DNA of 64,000 nucleotides from positions 124,001-188,000 of the forward strand of contig NZ_MWZD01000014.1 in assembly GCF_002982315.1 (NCBI RefSeq), written 5' to 3'. Of this stretch, positions 47,668 to 56,127 are shown one piece after another. The position numbers and the translations under genes are program-made. The notes beneath the pieces are model-generated. The model was not told the DNA's origin, ran no database searches, and saw only the letters and a list, made by a program, of their open reading frames with translations. Every line of letters begins with the position of its first letter. The first letter of the stretch is position 1. Origin of the DNA: Leucobacter massiliensis. GTDB lineage: Bacteria; Actinomycetota; Actinomycetes; Actinomycetales; Microbacteriaceae.

Positions 47668-49038
47668 TCAGCGAGCTGCGCGCTTCAGCTCCTCCGCCAC
47701 CAGGAAGGCGAGCTCCAGCGACTGCATGTGGTTGAGTCGCGGATCGCACAGCGACTCGTAGCGGGACTCGAGCGCCGCCTCGTCGATGTTCTCCGAGCCG
47801 CCCAGGCACTCGGTCACGTCGTCGCCCGTGAGCTCGACGTGGATGCCGCCGGGCACCGTCCCCACGGCGCGATGCGCCTCGAAGAAGCCCAGCAGCTCGT
47901 CCATCACATCGTCGAAGCGCCGCGTCTTGTAGCCCGTGGCGGTGGTGATCCCGTTGCCGTGCATGGGATCGGTGATCCAGAGCGGGGTGGCGCCCGCGTC
48001 GCGCACGCCCTCGAGCAGGCCCGGCAGCACCTCGCGGATCTTCCCGGCCCCCATGCGGGTGATGAAGGTCAGGCGGCCGGGCTCCCGCTCGGGGTCGAGC
48101 TTGTCGATGAGCCGGAGCGCGTCATCCACGCTCGCGGTCGGCCCGAGCTTCACGCCGATAGGGTTGCGCAGGTGCGAGAGGAACTCCACGTGCGCGCCGT
48201 CCAGATCGCGCGTGCGCTCGCCGATCCAGAGCATGTGGCCCGAGGTGCCGTAGAGCTCGCCGGTGCGGGAGTCGACGCGCACGAGCGGCCGCTCGTAGTC
48301 GAGCAGCAGCGCCTCGTGGCTGACGTAGAACTCCGTCTGCCGGAGCGCCGCGCTCTCCACGCCGCAGGCGCTCATGAAGCTCAGCGCCCGGTCGATTTCG
48401 GCGGCGAGCGATTCGTAGCGCTGGTTCGCCGGGTTCGAGACGAAGCCCTTGTTCCACTCCTGCACCTGCCGCAGATCGGCGAAGCCGCCCTGCGTGAAGG
48501 CGCGGATGAGGTTGAGGGTCGAGGCGGAGACGTGGTAGCCCTGCAGGAGCCGTCGCGGATCGGCGGTGCGCGAGGCCTCGGTGAAGTCGTAGCCGTTGAC
48601 GAGGTCCCCGCGGTACGCCGGCAGGGTGACGCCCTCGCGCGTCTCGCTGTCGCTCGAGCGGGGCTTCGCGAACTGCCCGGCCATGCGCCCGACCTTGATC
48701 ACCGGCATGGAGGCGCCGTAGGTGAGCACGACGGCCATCTGCAGCAGGGTCTTCACGCGATCGCGGATCTTATCGGCCGTCGCCGCGGCGAAGGTCTCGG
48801 CGCAGTCGCCGCCCTGCAGCAGGAATGCCTCGCCGCGCGCCGCGGCCGCCAGGCGCTCGCGCAGCTGGTCGGACTCACCGGCGAAGACGAGCGGCGGCTG
48901 CGTGGCCAGCTCGGCGGTGGCCGCGTCGACCGCTGCCGCGTCCGGCCAGCTCGGCTGCTGCTTGGCCGTGAGCCCGCGATACGCGTCGAGCTCCGCGAAC
49001 GCGCGAGTGGCGGCGGGGTGGATGCTCTGGATCGTCAT
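47668..49038 (-). CDS. aroG: Type II 3-deoxy-D-arabino-heptulosonate-7-phosphate synthase
   Basis: 456 residues, the plant-like class II enzyme. It opens the shikimate pathway from PEP and erythrose-4-phosphate. LLQGGDCAETFA, GRMAGQFAKPRS, SHEALLLDYERPLVR, LWIGERTRD, and ITDPMHGNG with metal ligands are recognised. No separate regulatory domain. Mycobacterium has the same gene (Rv2178c) near pknL; the enzyme there is inhibited jointly by aromatic amino acids. ATG at 49038. It may interact with chorismate mutase, which is not in the window. Together with the solo trpB, this is the second aromatic-pathway gene here. Confidence 0.95.
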   Translation of the reverse strand: MTIQSIHPAATRAFAELDAYRGLTAKQQPSWPDAAAVDAATAELATQPPLVFAGESDQLRERLAAAARGEAFLLQGGDCAETFAAATADKIRDRVKTLLQMAVVLTYGASMPVIKVGRMAGQFAKPRSSDSETREGVTLPAYRGDLVNGYDFTEASRTADPRRLLQGYHVSASTLNLIRAFTQGGFADLRQVQEWNKGFVSNPANQRYESLAAEIDRALSFMSACGVESAALRQTEFYVSHEALLLDYERPLVRVDSRTGELYGTSGHMLWIGERTRDLDGAHVEFLSHLRNPIGVKLGPTASVDDALRLIDKLDPEREPGRLTFITRMGAGKIREVLPGLLEGVRDAGATPLWITDPMHGNGITTATGYKTRRFDDVMDELLGFFEAHRAVGTVPGGIHVELTGDDVTECLGGSENIDEAALESRYESLCDPRLNHMQSLELAFLVAEELKRAAR

Positions 49039-49138
49039 GGGCTCTTCCGGATTCTCTGTGCGGCAGCCCGGCTGCCGGGGAGGTGAACGTCACGGCGGCT
49101 CGCCGCAACCACCCCAGCTTACTCGCGTGCGCTGGACG

Positions 49139-49810
49139 CTACGGCTTGCGTACGCTGGAGGCGTAGACGTCGGCGTACTGCTGACCGCTCAGCTTCTGGA
49201 TCTCGAGCATGATCTCGTCCGTCACGCTGCGGAGCACGAAGCGGTCCGCGCTCATCCCCTCGAAGCGGCTGAAGTCCAGGGGCTTCCCGATCACGGTCCC
49301 GATGCGCCGGATCCGGGGGACCTTCCGGCCGATCGGCATCGCCTTCTCGGTGTCGATCATGACGGCCGGAACGACGACGGCACCGGATTCGAGCACCAGG
49401 CGGGCGACGCCGGTGCGGCCGCGGTAGAGGCGCGCATCGGGGCTGCGGGTGCCCTCCGGGTAGATGCCGAGCACGTCACCGCGGTCGAGCACGCTGAGAC
49501 CGGTGTTGAGGGATGCCTCGGAGGCCTTGCCTCCCGAACGGTCGATCGGGAGCTGGCCGACGCCGAGCATGAAGTTCTTGACGAGCCAGCCGCCGAGACC
49601 CTTCCCCGTGAAGTAGTCGCTCTTCGCGAGGAAGTAGACCCGCCGGTCGATCATGAGCGGCATGAAGAAGGAGTCGATCACGGAGAGGTGGTTGCCGACG
49701 ATGATGACGGGTCCCGTCGCGGGGATGTTCTCGGCACCCTCGACCCACGGGCGGTAGATCGTCTTCAAGAACGGCCCGATGATCAGGTGTTTGAAAATCC
49801 AGTAGAGCAC
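49139..49810 (-). CDS. 1-acyl-sn-glycerol-3-phosphate acyltransferase (PlsC family)
   Basis: 223 residues. Motif I NHLSVIDSFFMP (HX4D), motif III YPEGTRSPDARLYRGRTG and a later VPAVMIDTE are the PlsC signature. It acylates lysophosphatidate to phosphatidate at the membrane. A short amphipathic or hydrophobic N-terminus (LYWIFKHLIIGPFLKTI) probably anchors it. In mycobacteria the homologous gene lies near fadD15 too. GTG start at 49810. Divergent from the acyl-CoA ligase gene, so the two may supply and use acyl-CoA. Confidence 0.92.
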   Translation of the reverse strand: MLYWIFKHLIIGPFLKTIYRPWVEGAENIPATGPVIIVGNHLSVIDSFFMPLMIDRRVYFLAKSDYFTGKGLGGWLVKNFMLGVGQLPIDRSGGKASEASLNTGLSVLDRGDVLGIYPEGTRSPDARLYRGRTGVARLVLESGAVVVPAVMIDTEKAMPIGRKVPRIRRIGTVIGKPLDFSRFEGMSADRFVLRSVTDEIMLEIQKLSGQQYADVYASSVRKP

Positions 49811-49887
49811 GGTGGCCGGTTCCTCTCGTCAGCACACACAATAGCGGAGCACGGGCGGGGATGCCCGTATGCGTCCCGCGGTGCGTA

Positions 49888-49974
49888 TAGGCTGAGTGCA
49901 TGATCGCGGCGCTGCGGGATCGCGGCCGCGTTCCCCTCACGAGGTATCGAAGGAGCTGCCGTGCAACAGTCTGA
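49888..49974 (+). promoter_or_regulatory. Possible leaderless 24-codon uORF overlapping the acyl-CoA ligase start
   Basis: TAGGCT (49888-49893) is a -10-like element. Six bases later an ATG (49900) opens a 24-codon ORF ending at 49974. It runs over the Shine-Dalgarno AGGAG and the GTG start (49961) of the ligase gene in another frame. Translation of it could couple to or block the ligase. No -35 is clear. Confidence 0.4.
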
Positions 49975-51787
49975 GACCCCGATCCTGATCCCCTCCGTTC
50001 CCGAGGACAACATCACCGATCTCCTTGAGCAGCGCGTGCAGGCCACGCCCGACCGTGCGCTCTTCTCCGTTCCGGCCGGCGAGGGCTGGCGGGACATCAG
50101 CGCCCGGGACTTCCGGGAGCAGGTCGTCGCGCTCGCGAAGGGCTTCGCCGCGGCGGGCGTCGAGCCCGGAGACCGGATCGCCTTCGTGTGCAAGACCAGC
50201 TACGAGTGGACGCTCGTCGACTTCGCGCTGCACTACGCCGGGGCGGTGATGGTGCCCGTCTACGAGACGTCTTCCGCGTTGCAGATGCACTGGATCCTCG
50301 AGGACTCGGGGGCACGGGGCATCCTCACGGAGACCGCCGAGCATGCTGCTCGCTTCGACGAGATCCGAGACCAGGCCCCGGGCGTGACGCTCGACTGGCG
50401 CATGGACGAGGGGGCGATCGACGCACTCCGCGGCTCCGGCAGCTCCGTCGCCGACGAGGAGATCGAGCGGCGCCGCGGGCTCGCGGTCGGCAGCGACATG
50501 GCGACGCTGATCTACACCTCCGGTTCGACCGGCAGGCCGAAGGGCTGCGTCCTCACTCACGCCAACTTCGTCGACCTCGCCCGCAACGCGGCGACCGCGC
50601 TCTCGGACGTCGTGCAGCAGCCCGGTTCCTCGACGCTGCTGTTCGTGACCCTGGCACACGTGTTTGCACGGTTCATCTCGGTGCTCGCGGTGCACGGCGG
50701 CGTGCGGGTGGGGCACCAGGCCGACACCACGCAGCTGCTGCCGGCGCTCGGCAGCTTCCAGCCGACCTTCCTGCTGGCCGTGCCGCGCGTGTTCGAGAAG
50801 GTCTACAACTCGGCCGAGCAGAAGACGGAGGCGGAGGGCAAGGGGAAGATCTTCCGCGCCGCCGCGAAGGTCGCGGTCGAGCACTCGGAGGCGCTCGACG
50901 CCGGCAAGGTGCCCTTCATGCTGGGGCTCAAGTTCAAGCTCTTCGACAAGCTGGTCTACGCGAAGCTGCGGGAGCGCCTGGGCGGCAAGGTCCGGTTCGC
51001 GGTCTCCGGATCGGCGCCGCTGAGTCACTACCTCGGTCACTTCTACCGCAGCCTCGGCGTGAAGATCCTGGAGGGCTACGGCCTCACCGAGACGACCGCG
51101 CCCGTGACGGTGAATCTGCCCGATAAGTTCAAGATCGGCACCGTCGGGCCCGCGCTGCCGGGCCACACGGTCCGCATCGCCGAGGACGGCGAGATCGAGG
51201 TGAAGGGCATCGACGTCTTCAAGGAGTACTGGAACAACCCCGAGGCGACGCAGGCGGTCTTCACCGAGGACGGCTTCTTCCGCACCGGGGATCTGGGCTC
51301 CCTCGACGAGGACGGCTACCTCTCGATCACGGGCCGCAAGAAGGAGATCATCGTCACCGCCGGCGGCAAGAACGTCGCCCCTGCCGCGCTGGAGGATCCG
51401 ATCCGCTCGAATACGATCATCGGACAGGTCGTCGTGGTCGGGGATCAGAAGCCGTTCATCTCGGCGCTCATCACCCTCGATCCCGAGATGCTGCCGGTCT
51501 GGCTCAACAACAACGGCGAGGATCCGAACATGTCGCTGGACGAGGCCGCGGTGCATCCGAAGGTGCTCGCCGAGGTGCAGAGCGCGATCGACCACGGCAA
51601 CGCCTTCGTGTCGCGCGCGGAGTCGATTCGCAAGTTCACGATCCTGCCCACCGAGTTCGTCGAGGCCAATGGTCACCTCACCCCGAAGATGAGCATCAAG
51701 CGGGACAACATCCTGCGCGACTTCGCGGGCGAGATCGCCGCCCTCTACGGCGACAACCCCCAGACCGAGTCCCTCTCCGTCAAGTAG
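49961..51787 (+). CDS. Long-chain acyl-CoA ligase (FadD15-like)
   Basis: 608 residues, an ANL-superfamily enzyme that makes fatty acyl-CoA via an acyl-adenylate. A3 motif TLIYTSGSTGRPKGCVLTH, A5 GYGLTETTAPV, A7 RTGDLGSLDEDGYLSITGR, and A10 lysine region (LTPKMSIKRDNI) are visible. Size and order of motifs match FadD15 of mycobacteria. GTG at 49961 with AGGAG 6 bases upstream. The short uORF before it and a large hairpin after it (51799-51870) frame the transcript. Adjacent to plsC, so probably in phospholipid synthesis or fatty-acid recycling. Confidence 0.92.
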   Translation: MQQSETPILIPSVPEDNITDLLEQRVQATPDRALFSVPAGEGWRDISARDFREQVVALAKGFAAAGVEPGDRIAFVCKTSYEWTLVDFALHYAGAVMVPVYETSSALQMHWILEDSGARGILTETAEHAARFDEIRDQAPGVTLDWRMDEGAIDALRGSGSSVADEEIERRRGLAVGSDMATLIYTSGSTGRPKGCVLTHANFVDLARNAATALSDVVQQPGSSTLLFVTLAHVFARFISVLAVHGGVRVGHQADTTQLLPALGSFQPTFLLAVPRVFEKVYNSAEQKTEAEGKGKIFRAAAKVAVEHSEALDAGKVPFMLGLKFKLFDKLVYAKLRERLGGKVRFAVSGSAPLSHYLGHFYRSLGVKILEGYGLTETTAPVTVNLPDKFKIGTVGPALPGHTVRIAEDGEIEVKGIDVFKEYWNNPEATQAVFTEDGFFRTGDLGSLDEDGYLSITGRKKEIIVTAGGKNVAPAALEDPIRSNTIIGQVVVVGDQKPFISALITLDPEMLPVWLNNNGEDPNMSLDEAAVHPKVLAEVQSAIDHGNAFVSRAESIRKFTILPTEFVEANGHLTPKMSIKRDNILRDFAGEIAALYGDNPQTESLSVK

Positions 51788-51798
51788 CCTCCGCCGCG

Positions 51799-51870
51799 CC
51801 CCGGCGCCGAGAGGGGAGAAACACACGCACCGCCCGCGGTGCTCACTGCGTTGTTCCCCTCTCGCCGGGG
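51799..51870. terminator. Large composite hairpin between convergent genes
   Basis: Outer arms CCCCGGCG (51799-51806) with CGCCGGGG (51863-51870), then GAGGGGAGAA-type pairing (51811-51820 with 51854-51861). A second small hairpin GCACCG/CGGTGC (51827-51842) sits in the loop. It should stop transcription from the ligase gene and from def. Confidence 0.7.
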
Positions 51871-51902
51871 ATCGAAGTTCAAGGGCTCAGGAGCTCAGGG
51901 GC

Positions 51903-52400
51903 TCAGAACCAGGCGGACTGGCGGATCTGGCGCATCGCCTCGCCGCGGGTCTCGCGGTCGAGGCGCGAGAGGTAGAGCTTCCCGTCCAGGTGATCGCACT
52001 CGTGCTGCAGCGCCTGGGCGAGAAGCCCCTCTCCCGAGATGACGATCTCCTTGCCGTCGAGGTCGATCCCGCGCACCGTCGCACGCGGGTGGCGCATCAC
52101 CGGGAACCACAGATCGGGCACCGAGAGGCAGCCCTCGCCCGTCGGCTCGGGCTCCCCCTCCAGCGCCACGATCTCCGGGTTGATGACGTAGCTGATCTCG
52201 CCGTCGATGTTCAGGCTGAACACGCGCTGCGTGTGTCCGATCTGAGTGGCCGCGAGACCGGCCCTGCCGTCCATGTCGACGGTCTCGCAGAGGTCTGCGA
52301 CCAGTCCGCGCACCCCCTCGTCGATCGATTCGACCGGATCGCACACCGTGCGCAGCACCGGATCGCCGAACAGCCTGATCTCCCGAATCGCCACGAGCAC
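51903..52400 (-). CDS. def: Peptide deformylase
   Basis: 165 residues. It removes the formyl group from nascent proteins. The three metal motifs are present: GLAATQIG (motif 1), EGCLSVP (motif 2, Cys ligand) and QHECDHLDG (motif 3, two His and Glu). The start is given as GTG at 52400; a GTG two codons downstream (52394) is equally possible. It sits 5 bp after pyc on the same strand. fmt, its functional opposite, is at 2785-3711, so the two are not linked here as in some bacteria. Confidence 0.93.
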   Translation of the reverse strand: MLVAIREIRLFGDPVLRTVCDPVESIDEGVRGLVADLCETVDMDGRAGLAATQIGHTQRVFSLNIDGEISYVINPEIVALEGEPEPTGEGCLSVPDLWFPVMRHPRATVRGIDLDGKEIVISGEGLLAQALQHECDHLDGKLYLSRLDRETRGEAMRQIRQSAWF

Positions 52401-52405
52401 CCAGC

Positions 52406-55400
52406 CTACGCGATGACCACGATGAGGTCTCCGGCCTCGAGGCCCCTGGTGCCCGCGAACACGATGCGCTCCACGGTGCCCGACACCGGCGCCGTGATCG
52501 CGGCCTCCATCTTCATGGCCTCGATCGTGGCGACCGGCTGACCCGCTTCGACCGCGTCGCCGACGGCTGCCTTCACGGTGACGGTGCCCGAGAAGGGGGC
52601 GGCGACGTGACCGGGAACCGTCCGGTCGGCCTTCTCGGCGACCGGCGCATCGACCGACACGCTCTCGTCCTTCACGAAGACCTGCCGCAGCTGACCGTTG
52701 ACGCGCACCATCACCGTGCGCACGCCCTTGTCGTCCGCCTCGCCGATCGCTTCGAGCCCCACGTACAGGCGCACGCCCTTCGCGAGGTCGATCGCGTGCT
52801 CCGCCCCCGCTTCGAGCCCGTAGAGGTAGTCGGGCGTGTCGAGCACGGAGAGGTCGCCGAACTGCTCGCGTGCCTGCTCGAACTGCCGGGTGGGCTGCGG
52901 GAAGAGCAGCCGGTTGAGCGCCGAGCGCCGCTCCGGCCCGCTGCTCGCGAGCGCGGCGGCGTCCTCCTCGCCCACCTGCGCGAGCTCGATGTTCACCGTG
53001 CGGCCCGCGAGCACCTTCGAGCGGAAGGGCTCCGGCCAGCCGCCGGGGATCTCCCCCAGCTCGCCGGCGAGGAAGCCGACGACCGAGTCGGGCACGTCAT
53101 AGTTCTCGGGGTGCGCCTCGAAGTCCGCGGGGTCCGCGTCGACGGCGGCCAGATGCAGGGCGAGGTCGCCGACCACCTTCGAGGACGGGGTGACCTTCGG
53201 GATGCGGCCGAGGATGCGATCCGCGGCCGCGTACATGTCCTCGATCTTCTCGAAGTTCTCGCTGAGGCCCAGCGCGATCGCCTGCTGCCGCAGATTCGAG
53301 AGCTGGCCGCCGGGGATCTCGTGCGTGTACACGCGCCCGGTGGGCGACGGCAGGCCCGACTCGAAGGGCTTGTACACCGCGCGCACCGCATCCCAGTAGG
53401 GCTCTAGCGCGAAGACCGCCTCCGCGTCGAGCCCCGTGTCGCGCGGCGTGTCGGCGAGGGCGGCCACGAGCGCGGAGAGCGAGGGCTGGCTCGTGGTCCC
53501 CGACATCGGCGCGCTGGCCGCGTCGACGGCGTCCGCACCGGCCTCGGCCGCCGCGAGCAGCGTGGCGAGCTGCCCGCCAGGCGTGTCGTGCGTGTGTAGG
53601 TGGACGGGCAGATCGAAGCGTTCGCGCAGCGCCGCCACCAGCTTCGCGGCGGCGGCGGGGCGCAGCAGGCCGGCCATGTCCTTGATCGCGAGCACGTGCG
53701 CCCCGGCCGCGACGATCTCGTCGGCGAGACGCAGGTAGTAGTCGAGGGTGTACTTGTCCTCGTGGGGCGAGAGCAGGTTACCGGTGTAGGCCATCGCGAC
53801 CTCGGCGACCGCGGTGCCGGTCTCGCGCACCGCGTCGATGGCGACGCGCATCTGCTTCACGTCGTTGAGCGCGTCGAAGATGCGGAAGACATCCACCCCG
53901 GTCTCGGCGGCCTCCGCGACGAAGGCGCGCGCCACGCTCTCGGGGTACGGGGTGTAGCCGACCGTGTTCTGCCCGCGCAGCAGCATCTGGATCGGGATGT
54001 TGGGCAGCGCCTCGCGGAGCACCGCCAGCCGCTCCCAGGGGTCCTCCCCCAGGAATCGCAGCGCCACGTCGTAGGTCGCCCCGCCCCACGCCTCGACCGA
54101 CCAGAGCTGGGGGGTGAGCCGCGCGACGTAGGGGGCGATGCGGGCGAGGTCCTTCGTGCGCACGCGCGTGGCGAGCAGGCTCTGGTGCGCGTCGCGGAAG
54201 GTCGTCTCCGTCACCGCGAGCGCGGTCTGCTCGCGCAGGCTGCGCGCGTAGCCCTCCGGTCCGAGCTCGAGGAGGCGCTGGCGGTAGCCCTCGGGTGCGG
54301 GCCGGGAGAGATCGGCGGCCGGCAGTTTCGCGGCGGGATCGATGGCACCGGGCCGCGGACCGTTCGGCTGATTCACGGTGACGTTCGCGACGTGCTGGAG
54401 CAGGCGGGTGGCACGGTCCTTGGGCTTGTTCATCTCCAGGAGCTCGGGCCGCTCCTCGATGAAGGAGGTGGCGATGTCGCCGGCCTGGAAGGCGGGGTCG
54501 GCGAGCACGGCCTGCAGGAAGGGGATGTTGGTGGCGACGCCGCGGATCCGGAACTCGGCGAGCGCGCGCCGCGCCCGCACGACCGCGTCGGCGAAGGTGC
54601 GCCCCCGGCAGGTGAGCTTTGCGAGCATCGAGTCGAAGTGCGGGCTGATCTGTGCACCGGCGTTGATGGTGCCGCCGTCGAGGCGCACGCCGCCGCCGCC
54701 CGGCGAGCGGTAGGCGGTGATACGGCCCAGGTCGGGGCGGAAGCCGTTCGCGGGATCCTCCGTGGTGATGCGGCACTGCAGCGCCGCGCCGCGCATCTCG
54801 ATGCGATCCTGCGTGAGCTCCAGCTCGGCGAGCGTGGCACCCGCTGCGATCCGCATCTGCGCGCGGACCAGGTCGACGTCGGTGATCTCCTCGGTGACCG
54901 TGTGCTCCACCTGGATGCGCGGATTCATCTCGATGAAGACGTGCTCTCCGGCGCGAGCACCCTCGGTGTCGAGCAGGAACTCCACGGTGCCTGCGTTCTC
55001 GTAGCCGATGCTCCGGGCGAAGGCGATCGCGTCGCGCGTCAGCTCGTCGCGCTTGGCCTGCGAGAGGTTCGGGGCCGGCGCGATCTCCACGACCTTCTGG
55101 TGACGCCGCTGCACCGAGCAGTCGCGCTCGAAGAGGTGCACGGTCTCGCCCGTGGCGTCTGCGAGCACCTGCACCTCGATGTGGCGCGGACGCAGCACGG
55201 CCTGCTCGATGAACATGGTCGGATCGCCGAAGGCCGACTCGGCCTCGCGCATCGCCGATTCGAGCGCCTCGCGCAGATCCTCCTCGCGCTCCACGCGCCG
55301 CATGCCGCGGCCCCCGCCGCCGGCGACCGCCTTGGCGAAGACCGGGAAGCCGATCTCGCGGGCACCGGCCACGAGCGCGTCCAGATCGGTCGACGGCGGC

Positions 55401-55804
55401 GTGGACCGGAGCACCGGCACCCCCGCGGCGATCGCGTGCTCCTTCGCGGCGACCTTGTTGCCCGCCATCTCGAGGGCCTGGCGGCCGGGACCGATGAACC
55501 GGATGCCCGCCGCCTCAGCGGCGGCGGCCAGCTCCGGGTTCTCGGAGAGGAAGCCGTATCCGGGGTAGATCGCGTCGGCCCCGGATTCCACGGCGACACG
55601 CACGATCTCGGCGACGTCCAGGTACGCCCGCACCGGGTGTCCCGGCTCCCCGATCAGGTACGCTTCATCGGCCTTCAGCCGGTGCAGCGAATTGCGGTCC
55701 TCGTACGGGAAGACGGCGACCGTCGAGGCCCCCAGCTCGTGGGCGGCGCGAAACGCCCGGATCGCGATCTCTCCGCGGTTGGCAACCAGAACCTTCTTGA
55801 ACAC
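52406..55804 (-). CDS. pyc: Pyruvate carboxylase
   Basis: 1132 residues. It makes oxaloacetate from pyruvate and bicarbonate for anaplerosis. Biotin carboxylase domain (1 to about 450: FKKVLVANRGEIAIRAF, GGGGRGMRRV ATP loop, EMNPRIQVEHTVTEEITDVD), carboxyltransferase domain (about 530-800: WGGATYDVALRFLGEDPWERL, HTHDTPGGQLATLLAA), and the C-terminal biotinyl domain with EAMKMEAAI and the biotinylated lysine. GTG start at 55804 with GAGGAG 8 bases upstream. With the aceA gene at the end of the window it is a second anaplerotic route. A small ORF precedes it by 28 bp. Confidence 0.96.
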   Translation of the reverse strand: MFKKVLVANRGEIAIRAFRAAHELGASTVAVFPYEDRNSLHRLKADEAYLIGEPGHPVRAYLDVAEIVRVAVESGADAIYPGYGFLSENPELAAAAEAAGIRFIGPGRQALEMAGNKVAAKEHAIAAGVPVLRSTPPSTDLDALVAGAREIGFPVFAKAVAGGGGRGMRRVEREEDLREALESAMREAESAFGDPTMFIEQAVLRPRHIEVQVLADATGETVHLFERDCSVQRRHQKVVEIAPAPNLSQAKRDELTRDAIAFARSIGYENAGTVEFLLDTEGARAGEHVFIEMNPRIQVEHTVTEEITDVDLVRAQMRIAAGATLAELELTQDRIEMRGAALQCRITTEDPANGFRPDLGRITAYRSPGGGGVRLDGGTINAGAQISPHFDSMLAKLTCRGRTFADAVVRARRALAEFRIRGVATNIPFLQAVLADPAFQAGDIATSFIEERPELLEMNKPKDRATRLLQHVANVTVNQPNGPRPGAIDPAAKLPAADLSRPAPEGYRQRLLELGPEGYARSLREQTALAVTETTFRDAHQSLLATRVRTKDLARIAPYVARLTPQLWSVEAWGGATYDVALRFLGEDPWERLAVLREALPNIPIQMLLRGQNTVGYTPYPESVARAFVAEAAETGVDVFRIFDALNDVKQMRVAIDAVRETGTAVAEVAMAYTGNLLSPHEDKYTLDYYLRLADEIVAAGAHVLAIKDMAGLLRPAAAAKLVAALRERFDLPVHLHTHDTPGGQLATLLAAAEAGADAVDAASAPMSGTTSQPSLSALVAALADTPRDTGLDAEAVFALEPYWDAVRAVYKPFESGLPSPTGRVYTHEIPGGQLSNLRQQAIALGLSENFEKIEDMYAAADRILGRIPKVTPSSKVVGDLALHLAAVDADPADFEAHPENYDVPDSVVGFLAGELGEIPGGWPEPFRSKVLAGRTVNIELAQVGEEDAAALASSGPERRSALNRLLFPQPTRQFEQAREQFGDLSVLDTPDYLYGLEAGAEHAIDLAKGVRLYVGLEAIGEADDKGVRTVMVRVNGQLRQVFVKDESVSVDAPVAEKADRTVPGHVAAPFSGTVTVKAAVGDAVEAGQPVATIEAMKMEAAITAPVSGTVERIVFAGTRGLEAGDLIVVIA

Positions 55805-55832
55805 TCGGAGGTCTCCTCTTCGTCGTCGGTGA

Positions 55833-55931
55833 TCAGCGGCTGCCCAGGCCGGAACGTCGTTCGATATCAAGATACATGGTCTTGACGTCCTCGCCCGCAT
55901 CCCCGATGAGACGCGGGAGCGCGACGGCCAT
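55833..55931 (-). CDS. Possible 32-residue small protein upstream of pyc
   Basis: ATG at 55931 to TGA at 55833, preceded by GAGGAG with 6 bases of spacing. The peptide begins MAVALPRLIGDAGEDVKTMY, and its end (LDIERRSGLGSR) is basic. It is not recognised. It ends 28 bases before the pyc start. It may be a leader peptide or small protein in the pyc transcript, or chance. The good Shine-Dalgarno is the main support. Confidence 0.4.
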   Translation of the reverse strand: MAVALPRLIGDAGEDVKTMYLDIERRSGLGSR

Positions 55932-56127
55932 CGCTCGCTCGCTCCTCTCCGAGCCCCGGTGACGACGCCGGAGCACCCCAGCCCGTCTGGAGGGGTCCAG
56001 CCGTGGCACCGCTCCGCGTCTTCTGCCGGAAACAGCTCCCGCGTATCGTGGGTCCCGGTTGACGGCGCGGTCACTGGGGATCCGCATGGTCGACCGAATG
56101 ATCGAAACCTCGAACCCGAAGGACACC

